Shown: positions 1-6,913, numbered from the stretch's first letter. The stretch is 47,699 nt of DNA from Segatella hominis (GCF_004535825.1 NZ_SGVY01000029.1:1-47699); one strand, 5' to 3'. Made by a program: numbers and translations. Notes: generated from the sequence alone by a model not told the origin.

Positions 1-269
1 TCTTCCGACAGGAACTTCCGCTCAAGTATCCGCATAATGGCGTTCAGTTCCCTATGCGAATATTTACGCGCCGAAGCCTTGCGATAGGTTCTCTTCTTGC
101 TCTTGACAACTCTCTTTTTGCTAATGGCAACCCTCTTTTTGCCAACAGTTGCCACTTTCTTTTGCTGAATGGCCATTGATGGGTTGCAAGCAGCACAAGT
201 GGTTTGCATTGAAAGGAACATTGTCAATCCTAATATTATTGCATTGAGGAGTTTTGGCTTCAGTCTCAT
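1..269 (-). CDS. Hypothetical secreted basic protein, 3' end cut by window edge
   Basis: An open frame starts at the ATG whose complement is at 267-269 and runs off the left edge after 89 codons without a stop. The N-terminus (MRLKPKLLNAIILGLTMF) has the charged start and hydrophobic stretch of a signal peptide, with cysteines near residues 25-28. After it comes a Lys/Arg-rich segment of short KKR blocks (GKKRVAISKKRVVKSKKR). I do not recognise a family. The basic repeats could bind nucleic acid or an anionic surface, but that is a guess. It lies downstream of the 208-residue gene on the same strand and is separated from it by a perfect inverted repeat. Confidence 0.55.
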   Translation of the reverse strand, partial: MRLKPKLLNAIILGLTMFLSMQTTCAACNPSMAIQQKKVATVGKKRVAISKKRVVKSKKRTYRKASARKYSHRELNAIMRILERKFLSE

Positions 270-342
270 AGTTATCAGCAATTAATAATTTAACATGTAG
301 AGATATGAACTCTTATAGTATATTTCTTTTCAAGGATGAAAA

Positions 343-383
343 TAATTGTCATAAGGAAAAATCACTTTGCCTTATGACAATTA
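343..383 (-). terminator. Perfect 14-bp inverted repeat, likely terminator
   Basis: TAATTGTCATAAGG (343-356) is the exact complement of CCTTATGACAATTA (370-383), with a 13-base loop. It lies 30 bases beyond the stop of the 414-1040 gene and is followed on the minus strand by a T-rich stretch (ATTATTTTC). The stem is AT-rich, so a regulatory palindrome is also possible. Confidence 0.5.
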
Positions 384-413
384 TACACAGTTAGAATACT
401 TAAAACAGATATT

Positions 414-1040
414 CTATTTCAACAGACTATCAAAAGTCCTTATTAACGAAATAGGATCTTTATAAAATTCTTTCGTATCTAAATTAGACACAGTTTCTTT
501 CATCACAGGATATGGCTTAAATACAATTTTAAGCAACATTTTCGCACCAATACTACTTCCCATACAATAACCCTTTGCCACATCTTCATTCTTTACCTTA
601 AAATAGAAAACATAGTTTGTGCCTTCCAAATGTAATGTTTTGGTATTTGTTATTGTTGAGATATAGTGTATATAGGCAGACACATTTTCCCCTTCATACA
701 CAGGTTTGAGGAATATCGGAGTTTTGTATGGTTTTGGATTTTTGTTCCAAACGCTTGGCAATGATTTTTGCGCCATAAGCGGAACGAACTTTATCCACTT
801 TTTAGATTTTGAATCGTAGTACTTAATGCTCTTTATCTCTGTAGATTTGTATTCTTTCTTTTCTTTAGAGTTGGAATCTTTAGTAACAACGACATCACCA
901 TCATCAAGCATAAATAAAGTTTTTGTGACTCCCTTAACCACATTTCCGTTGTTTAAGGTAATTTCAACATTGTCCTGTGCTTGTACCATTACACACAACA
1001 AGAGGGCAAGAAACATAAAAAATAGTCTTTTCATACTCAT
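414..1040 (-). CDS. Hypothetical secreted protein, 208 aa
   Basis: The protein starts with a clear signal peptide (MSMKRLFFMFLALLLCVMVQA, cleaved before QD), so it should be periplasmic or surface located. The mature part begins with a beta-rich segment (VEITLNNGNVVKGVTKTLF) like the short repeats found in many Bacteroidales envelope proteins of unknown function. The rest has no motif I recognise. Translation could start at Met1 or Met3. A weak promoter-like element (complement of TATTTTTG) is at 1068-1075. Nothing in the neighbourhood suggests a function. Confidence 0.6.
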   Translation of the reverse strand: MSMKRLFFMFLALLLCVMVQAQDNVEITLNNGNVVKGVTKTLFMLDDGDVVVTKDSNSKEKKEYKSTEIKSIKYYDSKSKKWIKFVPLMAQKSLPSVWNKNPKPYKTPIFLKPVYEGENVSAYIHYISTITNTKTLHLEGTNYVFYFKVKNEDVAKGYCMGSSIGAKMLLKIVFKPYPVMKETVSNLDTKEFYKDPISLIRTFDSLLK

Positions 1041-1179
1041 GTTATTTTACGGTTTGACTTAATATCACAAAAATACTATTTTTTTTTCTTTGCTATCCAG
1101 AAAAAAACACATTTTTTAACTTATTTATCCGTGCAAATAGTAATATTTAACGCTTGAAACGAAAAATGGTTTATGGAAA

Positions 1180-1207
1180 CTGTTATCTGTTATCTGTTAT
1201 TTGTTAT
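1180..1207. repeat. Heptamer tandem repeat (CTGTTAT x4)
   Basis: Four head-to-tail copies of CTGTTAT, the last changed to TTGTTAT, lie in the 397-base gap between two minus-strand genes. A related stretch (GGAAACTGTCAACTGT) follows about 30 bases later. The plus-strand reading frame across it is low-complexity and not a credible gene. Confidence 0.7.
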
Positions 1208-1434
1208 CTGTACAGCAAAAAAAATCGTTTTTGGAAACTGTCAACTGTAACGCTTGGGGATGATGTTATTGACCTGTCATGTGACATTTTACTCTTGTAT
1301 AGACTACACCCTTTATCCAAGTCTTCAAAAGAGACATTTGAGATAGTGTTACTTATAAGAAGTTTTTTAACTCGTAGAGAACAAACAGTTGCCCCGGAAT
1401 CTTTCAAATAAAATAGCTCCTCACCGTTCTCCAA
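1204..1434 (-). pseudogene. Possible C-terminal fragment of an immunity-type protein
   Basis: This frame continues directly, in phase, after the TAA stop of the 1438-2289 gene. It has no ATG; the first usable codon is TTG at 1434. The start (GEELFYLKDSG, SLRVKKLLISNTISNVSFED) resembles, from memory, the C-terminal end of Imm11/DUF1629-like immunity proteins, where a strand-helix-strand follows a hydrophobic patch. No upstream half was found, so this would be a leftover fragment fused by recombination or separated by a stop mutation. The resemblance is weak and could be chance. Confidence 0.3.
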
Positions 1435-1437
1435 TGA

Positions 1438-2289
1438 TTATGATTCGCATAAATCCTTGCATTTCTCCCAATAGGCATCGAATTCCTCTTTGCTAACCAA
1501 CATATTGGTTTCTATCGAATACAAGTCATATTGCAGGATGATGGACATCGGAGGATTGTGTTTGATGAAATCTTCTGGAAAGCAACCATCTATTTCGACA
1601 TTAGCTACGCAATAGTTGCCATCCGCAGAAATTGTAATAGCCCTTGATACTCTCACGCAATCAAACTCGCCATAGCAAACCGTGTCGAACACCTTTATCT
1701 TGAAATAGAACTTGTATATCAATATTCTATTGTTGCATGGAAGTTGTTTTCTCAGACGGATGCACAAATGAGCCAAGGACAACAAAAAACTTTTCTTGGC
1801 ATCCTTTGGAGACATTATCAGCGTGAAGTCCTTGCCAATCTGACCTACAGAATTTACTTCGACTTTTGTTTTAGGCGCTTCCTTAGAAACAAGTGCTTGG
1901 ATCTCCTTAACCGCCTTGCTCCAAGTCTTAACGTAATCAGGAAAAATAAGGTAATAGTAGCTGCTGAAAAAGAACTCCTTCGTCTCAGGCTTGTACTGTA
2001 TGAAGAAGTTGGCAGAATCAAAAGATTCGGTAAACTTTTCTTCGGGCATGATGTAAGAATCATCGGGCGACTTCTCACAAACCGTACTAAGCATCTTGAC
2101 TCGCCTCTTGAACCATATTTTGTATCTTTTGGCAAAGAGAACAAAAGCAATCGATATAACAGCCAAAATGACAAGCACGACAACACCGATAATATCTGAG
2201 CAGATATGAGTGATGACACCTATGCCATATATGATGACAATGCACCATAAAACGACCATTCCAAGTTTAGACATTATTTTTTCTATCAT
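1438..2289 (-). CDS. Hypothetical two-pass membrane protein, 283 aa
   Basis: The frame is open to 2397, but the ATG at 2289 (MIEKIMSKLGMVVLWCIVII) is the likelier start, because the longer form would overlap the end of the preceding gene. Residues about 9-60 form two membrane helices around a short turn, followed by a basic stretch (KRYKIWFKRRVK) that should face the cytoplasm. The remaining 200 or so residues form a soluble domain with aromatic-rich strands (NFFIQYKPETKEFFFSSYYYL). I recognise no family. It belongs to a set of small minus-strand genes and follows the 2333-2773 gene by 43 bases. Confidence 0.6.
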   Translation of the reverse strand: MIEKIMSKLGMVVLWCIVIIYGIGVITHICSDIIGVVVLVILAVISIAFVLFAKRYKIWFKRRVKMLSTVCEKSPDDSYIMPEEKFTESFDSANFFIQYKPETKEFFFSSYYYLIFPDYVKTWSKAVKEIQALVSKEAPKTKVEVNSVGQIGKDFTLIMSPKDAKKSFLLSLAHLCIRLRKQLPCNNRILIYKFYFKIKVFDTVCYGEFDCVRVSRAITISADGNYCVANVEIDGCFPEDFIKHNPPMSIILQYDLYSIETNMLVSKEEFDAYWEKCKDLCES

Positions 2290-2332
2290 AAAGCTATTCG
2301 TTTTTGTGGTTTTTTGAATCCACGATTTTCTG

Positions 2333-2773
2333 TTATCTATGATACAGGCAGTGCCCTTTTCTGTAGTCTTCGGGAGATAATCTTTTTTTGTTTTCAAACG
2401 CCATTTTATAGTCTTTCATATACCATTCCCATGCTTCTTGCATTACATAGTCCTTGTCATATAATATCCAAATTAACCTGTCCCATTCGTAGTTCGAGGC
2501 TTTGGGAACCATCGTTACTTTACTTCCTTTTTTACCGCTTGGGCGATTGGCTTTTACTTGATACCTTATATTTCTATAAATGAAATCCGTCCCTTTGGCA
2601 ACAGAAGTTTTATCTCTCATGTAATCAGAGTATTCTTTTTCTGACATACCAACCAACATTGCTGCATCATATTCAGAAATGGAACTTGTAATAGACGGTG
2701 CAACTCCAAAAATTGCTTGCCATTGCAAAGCAATATCTGCAAGTTTATCTCTTAGCTTTATCTTTTCTTCCAT
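2333..2773 (-). CDS. Small protein with a possible PD-(D/E)XK-like core, 146 aa
   Basis: The chosen start is the ATG at 2773 (MEEKIKLRDKLADIALQWQ), because a longer frame from 2806 would run into the intergenic palindrome. Residues about 60-105 read DFIYRNIRYQVKANRPSGKK, then SKVTMVPKASNYEWDRLIWI. The strand order and the QVK box followed by a turn resemble restriction-endonuclease-like nucleases, with Gln in place of the usual Asp/Glu. That is a fold guess, not an assignment. The C-terminus (EAWEWYMKDYKMAF) is helical. Its place in a palindrome-separated array suggests an accessory or defence-related role. Confidence 0.55.
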   Translation of the reverse strand: MEEKIKLRDKLADIALQWQAIFGVAPSITSSISEYDAAMLVGMSEKEYSDYMRDKTSVAKGTDFIYRNIRYQVKANRPSGKKGSKVTMVPKASNYEWDRLIWILYDKDYVMQEAWEWYMKDYKMAFENKKRLSPEDYRKGHCLYHR

Positions 2774-2793
2774 AATTGTGTTTATTTGAGCCT

Positions 2794-2813
2794 TGCGGAC
2801 TTGCAATCCGCAG
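2794..2813. repeat. Intergenic palindromic repeat, copy 1
   Basis: TGCGGACTTGCAATCCGCAG occurs identically here and at 3189-3208. The arms TGCGGA/TCCGCA flank a 7-base centre. This copy sits just before the start of the 2333-2773 gene and 7 bases after the end of the 2821-3168 gene. Confidence 0.85.
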
Positions 2814-2820
2814 AAAGCGA

Positions 2821-3168
2821 TTAATCATCCCAATAATACGTAGGTCTGTTGAAAGAAGGATACCAATCCAAGTATAGCACTTGTACCCTGGTGCCAATCT
2901 TGCGATAATCACCTTCCTCCACAAGCGAATTTCCATCATAAGTTTTATCTCCGACTTGAAACTCATACAGATAACAGTTCGTAGTATAGCGATGGAGCCA
3001 AGACGAAGTATTAGGTGTAATGACGGCTTCTGTTTTCACACCATGCTTTTTCAGCATACCTAATAGTATAGGTACACCAATAACGGTATAAGCAAAAACA
3101 CAAATACAAATACCAAAGTAAATCTTCCCTATTGTTTCCTTTACTGAGCTAAAATCAATGTATCTCAT
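2821..3168 (-). CDS. DUF3592-like small membrane protein, 115 aa
   Basis: The N-terminal part has one membrane helix (residues about 14-37, KIYFGICICVFAYTVIGVPILL). It is followed by a beta-rich soluble part with a central segment (CYLYEFQVGDKTYDGNS) and a C-terminal segment (YRKIGTRVQVLYLDWYPSFN). This order of helix, EF.v.G..Y.G and G..v.VlY.P.nP is what I associate with DUF3592 proteins. Several of those are orphan membrane proteins near toxin-immunity loci. The gene is flanked on both sides by identical palindromic repeats, so it has the form of a cassette. Its function is unknown. Confidence 0.6.
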   Translation of the reverse strand: MRYIDFSSVKETIGKIYFGICICVFAYTVIGVPILLGMLKKHGVKTEAVITPNTSSWLHRYTTNCYLYEFQVGDKTYDGNSLVEEGDYRKIGTRVQVLYLDWYPSFNRPTYYWDD

Positions 3169-3188
3169 TTGATGTTCTTTTTAGTCTC

Positions 3189-3208
3189 TGCGGACTTGCA
3201 ATCCGCAG
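3189..3208. repeat. Intergenic palindromic repeat, copy 2
   Basis: This is identical over 20 bases to 2794-2813 and in the same orientation. It lies between the end of the truncated 3220-3558 frame and the start of the DUF3592-like gene, so the two copies bracket that gene exactly. Confidence 0.85.
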
Positions 3209-3219
3209 GAAGTACAACT

Positions 3220-3558
3220 TTATCTTCTTTCAATCAATTCCCCATCCCATTTTACAAGGTTCGGACAATGGCATCCATGCCATTTCTCGAAGTAAGCATC
3301 AATATCGCAAACTCTTGACATCACTTTCTCTTTTAATTTCTCAACTTGATTGTTGTAACCAATTTCCGTGAAGTAACGCCCTGCCTTCAACCCTCCAGAC
3401 CAAAACTCCTTGGATAGAGCAGGCATTCCCTTTATAAAATCAGAGTCAAGCCTCATTTCCTTTTCACTGTTTGGAAGTATGACGTATTTCAGACCTTCCG
3501 TCTCTTTAAGTGAAGAAAGAGAGTCAAGTTGAGGGGTGACCTCAAAGGCATTCTTCCA
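3220..3558 (-). pseudogene. 5'-truncated cassette gene (112 sense codons open)
   Basis: Only the last 78 codons follow an ATG (3456), but the same frame stays open upstream to a TAA at 3559-3561. It reads WKNAFEVTPQLDSLSSLKET, then EGLKYVILPNSEKE before the Met. The upstream part has normal protein composition, so the true gene was probably longer and lost its 5' end, perhaps in the event that cut the recombinase remnant next to it. The product has no family I recognise. The C-terminus (CDIDAYFEKWHGCHCPNLVKW) has three closely spaced cysteines and two histidines. A functional short protein from 3456 cannot be excluded. Confidence 0.5.
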
Positions 3559-3674
3559 TTATACTCTGTTTTGATATTATTTACAAAGGTAATGCTTTTA
3601 GCCTTTAAACAACTCTCACACAACCCCTTTCTTTGAAAAGAACGTAAAATCAATAGTATTATTGCGATGATTGT

Positions 3675-3855
3675 ACTTTTATTAATCGCTTCACTCGTTG
3701 TACCGTACTCACGCCCCTTTACCACTCAACTTTGCAACATCTCGAATGAAATACCCCTTGCGGAGCAAACTAATAACTTCCCTATATTCGGCTTTCATCT
3801 GTTCTGCCGTTTTCTCGCCAAAAAAATCATTTCTACCTACTTTTGCTGCACGTTT
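3675..3855 (-). pseudogene. Serine recombinase (resolvase) C-terminal remnant, frameshifted
   Basis: The minus strand encodes KVGRNDFFGEKTAEQMKAEY, then REVISLLRKGYFIRDVAKLSG, typical of the linker and helix-turn-helix of resolvase/invertase-type serine recombinases. In that frame it ends GKGA and a stop. Two bases earlier or later the frame resumes as VSTVQRVKRLIK, the expected recognition-helix continuation. The simplest reading is a 2-base insertion (gc) after the AAAGGGG run. The catalytic N-terminal domain with its active serine is absent upstream, so this is a dead fragment. It marks the site of past mobile DNA. Confidence 0.65.
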
Positions 3856-3937
3856 TAAAATTAAAATAAAAAATGAATACAAAAACAATAACCATAAACG
3901 GCAGGTCTCCACCCTCAAAAAAATGCCTTTTAGAGGT

Positions 3938-3995
3938 GTGAACCCTTTTTTACAGGGTTCACTTTTTCGGGCAAGTGGTGAACCCTTTCTTTTTT
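3938..3995 (+). promoter_or_regulatory. Three complementary arms forming alternative hairpins
   Basis: GTGAACCCT (3938-3946), AGGGTTCAC (3954-3962) and GTGAACCCT (3978-3986) lie in series. Arm 2 can pair with arm 1 (7-base loop, followed by TTTTT) or with arm 3 (15-base loop, followed by TTCTTTTTT). Both pairings look like terminators and exclude each other. They precede the VirE_N remnant by about 200 bases. Confidence 0.5.
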
Positions 3996-4192
3996 AATAT
4001 ATATAGACAGCGCGTATATAAAGATATAAAGAAATGATAATCAGATAGTTATAATACCCTTATTTATACCTTATTTCGTATAAAAAGTAGGGTAAAAGCC
4101 TCACTATTCACCAAAGCTTCACCTAAGGTTCACTCTAATGGCACTTAGAAAGGAGGCGCAAAATTTTTAACAAAATAATTAAAACCTACAAA

Positions 4193-4411
4193 ATGAAAGT
4201 TAATCAAAAGGGAATGGACGCCCTTCATCGTCCATCATTTTTTCAGTCGCTCAACTCTAAAATGAGCTGTCCGATCAATGATCTTCCTCAGATCGAGTCT
4301 TACATCACCCTGGATACTTCTATCAAGGGCTTTACCGAGGCCTACAGAAAGCGCTTGGCTATCGGAAAGAAATGTGCGGATGAACGTTCAAAAGGGGAGG
4401 GTCGCAAATAA
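4193..4411 (+). pseudogene. N-terminal remnant of a VirE_N/BT4734-type primase-helicase
   Basis: The 72-residue frame starts MKVNQKGMDALHRPSFFQSL. It contains INDLPQIESYITLD and FTEAYRKRLAIGKKCADERS, the pattern I associate with the first helix-rich segment of VirE_N-containing (BT4734/BF3469-like) proteins of Bacteroidales mobile elements. Those proteins usually run to several hundred residues; this frame stops abruptly as it enters a tandem repeat. The HU-like and amidase fragments that follow are the partners normally found with this gene type, which strengthens the assignment. It could still be expressed as a short peptide. No canonical promoter is visible just upstream. Confidence 0.5.
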
Positions 4412-4510
4412 CTTATTTAGAGGTCGGAAATGACTTATTTACGAATTGGAAATGACTTGTTTGTAGATCGGAAATAACTTGTTTGCAGGTCGAAAATGAC
4501 TTGTTTCTGA
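4400..4510. repeat. 22-base degenerate tandem repeat, five units
   Basis: Five head-to-tail units of 21-23 bases share the pattern GGTCGGAAATGACTTGTTTGCA, starting near 4400, 4422, 4445, 4466 and 4488. The first overlaps the stop of the VirE_N remnant. Size, number and position resemble plasmid iterons, but no initiator gene is intact nearby. Confidence 0.75.
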
Positions 4511-4587
4511 GCTGCGTCGATTGACACGTTGGATAAAAAGAAACACCTCGGAGAACCGCAATTTTGAAAAAAAATCAACTTTATCGT

Positions 4588-4637
4588 GACATTAAATGAC
4601 ATTAAACGACATTAAGTGACATTAAACGACATTGGGG
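4588..4637. repeat. 10-base tandem repeat (GACATTAAAC-type) x5
   Basis: Five perfectly phased decamers are present: GACATTAAAT, GACATTAAAC, GACATTAAGT, GACATTAAAC, GACATTGGGG. The spacing is one helical turn, so a bound protein would see every copy on the same DNA face. The last copy runs into the -33 region of the promoter at 4632-4658, which suggests an operator. Confidence 0.8.
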
Positions 4638-4658
4638 ATTTTTTATTTCGTACCTTTG
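4632..4658 (+). promoter_or_regulatory. Bacteroidota promoter of the HU-like remnant
   Basis: TTG (4632-4634) is followed after 16 bases by TACCTTTG (4651-4658), matching TAnnTTTG. A leader of about 85 bases follows, containing the hairpin GATGCAA/TTGCATC (4682-4688, 4716-4722). Confidence 0.65.
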
Positions 4659-4749
4659 CATTGTCAATCAGAACGGTTGGCGATGCAACAGATGGTGAAT
4701 CCGCGGTAGCCCTCATTGCATCTGGTTACTAAAATTAAATTAATAGAAA

Positions 4750-4834
4750 ATGATTCAGATCAATTTGAAGAAGAACAAGAATGAGAATCGGCATCTGCTA
4801 CGAGGGTGGTCTGGATGAGAACGGAAAGCCTGCC
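4750..4834 (+). pseudogene. HU-like protein start joined to an amidase fragment
   Basis: An ATG at 4750 opens MIQINLKKNKNEN, the usual first residues of HU-like DNA-binding proteins of Bacteroidales. After about 12 codons the similarity ends and the frame stops at 4816-4818. From 4787, in another frame, the DNA reads IGICYEGGLDENGKPA. This is a strongly conserved internal segment of the N-acetylmuramoyl-L-alanine amidase that commonly lies just downstream of such HU genes. A deletion has therefore fused the start of one gene to the middle of the next, with the junction near 4783-4790. Neither product can be functional. Confidence 0.6.
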
Positions 4835-4867
4835 AGAGCAAATCTGGCAGGCTTCATGGTTTTTTTA
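4828..4867 (+). terminator. Intrinsic terminator after the decayed element
   Basis: GCCTGCCAGA (4828-4837) pairs with TCTGGCAGGC (4843-4852) around the loop GCAAA. A T-rich tract (TTCATGGTTTTTTT) follows. It separates the remnant region from the convergent DUF5020 gene. Confidence 0.8.
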
Positions 4868-4888
4868 TATCAAAATTTCTTTTGTGTG

Positions 4889-5677
4889 TTAGAATTCCCA
4901 CTTGGCGCCTAAGCATGGTCGAACCATGAAACCGGCATTGGAACCGAAATTATTGCTGATCTCTACCTCGCCACCTACGCTGAGATTGTTGCAACCGAAG
5001 TGCTGACCTACATTATACCAAAGCTGTGGCTCTGATGTGAAGACGGTATGCTCGGCGGTGTAAGCTACTTCGCCCTCATCGTTAAACTTCAAATTGCCAT
5101 GCTTGTCCTTGAATGAACTGTGGTTCTCCCACCAGAAATCTGCAAAACCGCTAAAGTTCAAACCTTTTACGCCAAAGATGTCCTTGCAACCCCATACTGC
5201 AGTAAACTGCATTGGGACATTCTGCTCTGTTTTGCGAATCGTCTTATAGAGTGCCTGCAAAGTCAATGTGTTTTTGAAACTCTTGTCGTGCATGAAATAC
5301 TCTACACCGAAAAGCCATGCATTGTTGATAGGATAATCCTTATAAATACCACCATTATACTCGGCATGGAGACTCAAATTCTTCAATTTAGAGTTCTGCC
5401 AAAAGTTGAGGGCGCGAGAAATCTCGGTATAAGTACCACCTTGTGACATGTTGTGTGCGTACTTGTTGCCCGTATTTGGGTCTGTCATCTGATTCAGATT
5501 GAAATCATGATCCACGAAGAAATAGGTGTTACCCCATTTGTCCTGCTTGAACATTTCAAGGGTGAGGGTTACGAACTTACGGTCAGAACCGAAATCATAC
5601 AGGACCTGTGCGTTGGTTTGTGCCTTTGCGAATCCGCTAACCAACAAGGTGGCAATCATCAAAAATAAACTTTTCAT
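4889..5677 (-). CDS. DUF5020 family outer-membrane protein
   Basis: This 262-residue protein has a signal peptide (MKSLFLMIATLLVSGFAKAQ). A mature part of alternating strands ends in the aromatic C-terminus CLGAKWEF, as expected for an outer-membrane beta-barrel. Segments such as LYDFGSDRKFVTLTLEMFK and AVWGCKDIFGVKGLNFSGFA fit DUF5020, a family related to nucleoside-specific Tsx-like channels. A nucleoside or small-metabolite transport role is inferred from that relationship only. It has its own promoter at 5749-5779, divergent from the TPR gene, and no operon partner downstream. Confidence 0.75.
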   Translation of the reverse strand: MKSLFLMIATLLVSGFAKAQTNAQVLYDFGSDRKFVTLTLEMFKQDKWGNTYFFVDHDFNLNQMTDPNTGNKYAHNMSQGGTYTEISRALNFWQNSKLKNLSLHAEYNGGIYKDYPINNAWLFGVEYFMHDKSFKNTLTLQALYKTIRKTEQNVPMQFTAVWGCKDIFGVKGLNFSGFADFWWENHSSFKDKHGNLKFNDEGEVAYTAEHTVFTSEPQLWYNVGQHFGCNNLSVGGEVEISNNFGSNAGFMVRPCLGAKWEF

Positions 5678-5748
5678 GTCGTCGTATTATTCTTTGTTTT
5701 GAAAAATTATATAAATTAAAATTAATTTTCTTCTTTCTTTTTCGACTG

Positions 5749-5779
5749 CAAAGGTATGAATATTATTTAAAACGACAAA
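5749..5779 (-). promoter_or_regulatory. Promoter of the DUF5020 gene
   Basis: The complement reads TTTG (5776-5779), 19 bases, TACCTTTG (5749-5756). It is back-to-back with the TPR promoter, only 15 bases apart. Confidence 0.8.
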
Positions 5780-5794
5780 GTATTGATGTAAAAA

Positions 5795-5826
5795 TTTGGA
5801 ATAATCGTGGAAAAACATTACTTTTG
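5795..5826 (+). promoter_or_regulatory. Promoter of the TPR gene
   Basis: TTTG (5795-5798), 20 bases, TACTTTTG (5819-5826) is an exact Bacteroidota consensus spacing. The coding start follows about 75 bases later. Confidence 0.8.
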
Positions 5827-5901
5827 CAAGGGTTTTTCCAGTAGAATTGGAATTTAAACGTGTTTTTTATTAAAATAATCATTGACTTAAACATAGACTT
5901 T

Positions 5902-6807
5902 ATGGGATTTTTTAAGCGTTTTTTTGGCGGCAAAAGTGAGTCGTCTGAAGATAAGAAGGAAGATCAGTCTGCCAAGGATTTCGAGGTGCTGAAATATGAT
6001 GGTGTGCGGGCGATGCATCAGGGACAGATGGATTATGCCATCAAGTGTCTGACCAATGCGTTGCAGGCTAAACAGGTAGATGAAGAGGGGGATGCTTCCA
6101 AAGAGGATCAGGATGTTTTGGAGGTGCGTGATTTTCTTTCTCTGGCTCTTATCCAGAAAGGTGAACTCGCGCAGGCTTATGATCAGCTTCGCAAGTTGTC
6201 GGAGGCTCAGCCGGATAACAAGCAGATTTTTGTTCGTATGGCTGAGGTGACTTATATGATGGAGGATTATGGGGCGATGTCACATGCCTGTGAGAAGGGG
6301 ATGCTCATCGACAAGGATGATGCTCACCTGCTATTCCTGTATGCCAAGGCTTGCTTGGGACAGGGTGATGTGATCAATACCATTGCCATGCTGACGAAGA
6401 GTATTCTTTTGGCTGAAAAACAGCAGGAGGGTTTGGCGCAGGCGGTACAATCCAGATTGCTGCGTGGCGAAACGCTTTTGAAGTTGGGTGATGTGAAGGG
6501 TGCAGAGGAAGATGCTGCCTGGCTTCTTGAACAGTTGGAGGAGCCTGTAGAGGAGGTGCTTCTCCTGGAGGCTCGTATTCTGCTGGCTCAGGGAAAGATG
6601 GATGATGCTATCTCCTATTATAATAAGGTAATAGACGTGAACCCATTCTCTGCCATCGCTTTCAAAGAGCGTGGTGCAATCTATCTGGCGAAGGGTGACA
6701 AGGTGAATGCGGAGAAAGATATGCAGAGTTACCTGGAAATGAATCCTCAGGAGGCGGATGCTGTGACGGGGGAATTTAAAGCCGAAGGTAAGGAACATTG
6801 CAGATAA
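5902..6807 (+). CDS. Tetratricopeptide repeat protein, 301 aa
   Basis: The chosen start is the ATG at 5902 (MGFFKRFFGGKSESSEDKKE); the 14 extra upstream codons are low-complexity. After a basic N-terminus and an acidic linker, the protein is built of helical pairs with TPR features. Examples are GVRAMHQGQMDYAIKCLTNA, then MAEVTYMMEDYGAMSHACEK, then ILLAQGKMDDAISYYNKVI, then AFKERGAIYLAKGDKVNAEK. It has no signal peptide, so it is probably a cytoplasmic scaffold. TPR proteins bind partner proteins, and nothing here identifies the partner. It has its own promoter and precedes the Phe/Tyr operon promoter. Confidence 0.75.
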   Translation: MGFFKRFFGGKSESSEDKKEDQSAKDFEVLKYDGVRAMHQGQMDYAIKCLTNALQAKQVDEEGDASKEDQDVLEVRDFLSLALIQKGELAQAYDQLRKLSEAQPDNKQIFVRMAEVTYMMEDYGAMSHACEKGMLIDKDDAHLLFLYAKACLGQGDVINTIAMLTKSILLAEKQQEGLAQAVQSRLLRGETLLKLGDVKGAEEDAAWLLEQLEEPVEEVLLLEARILLAQGKMDDAISYYNKVIDVNPFSAIAFKERGAIYLAKGDKVNAEKDMQSYLEMNPQEADAVTGEFKAEGKEHCR

Positions 6808-6913
6808 AATACAAGTTTTGTAGATAAAAAACGTATTTTTATGATAAAAATCGGTTGAAAGTAGGGGATTTATCGAAAAATATAAGCAAAATGTAGAAAA
6901 AACTATCAATTTG

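Noticed and set aside
1154-1411. Plus-strand 85-codon frame
   Set aside because: Begins in the heptamer repeat and has low-complexity, Leu/Tyr-rich translation with no homology features.
3489-3725. 78-codon minus frame beginning MVKGREYGTTSEAINK as a gene
   Set aside because: It is out of phase with the recombinase remnant, whose correct frame in that region reads VSTVQRVKRLIK, and its 3' part overlaps the truncated cassette frame.
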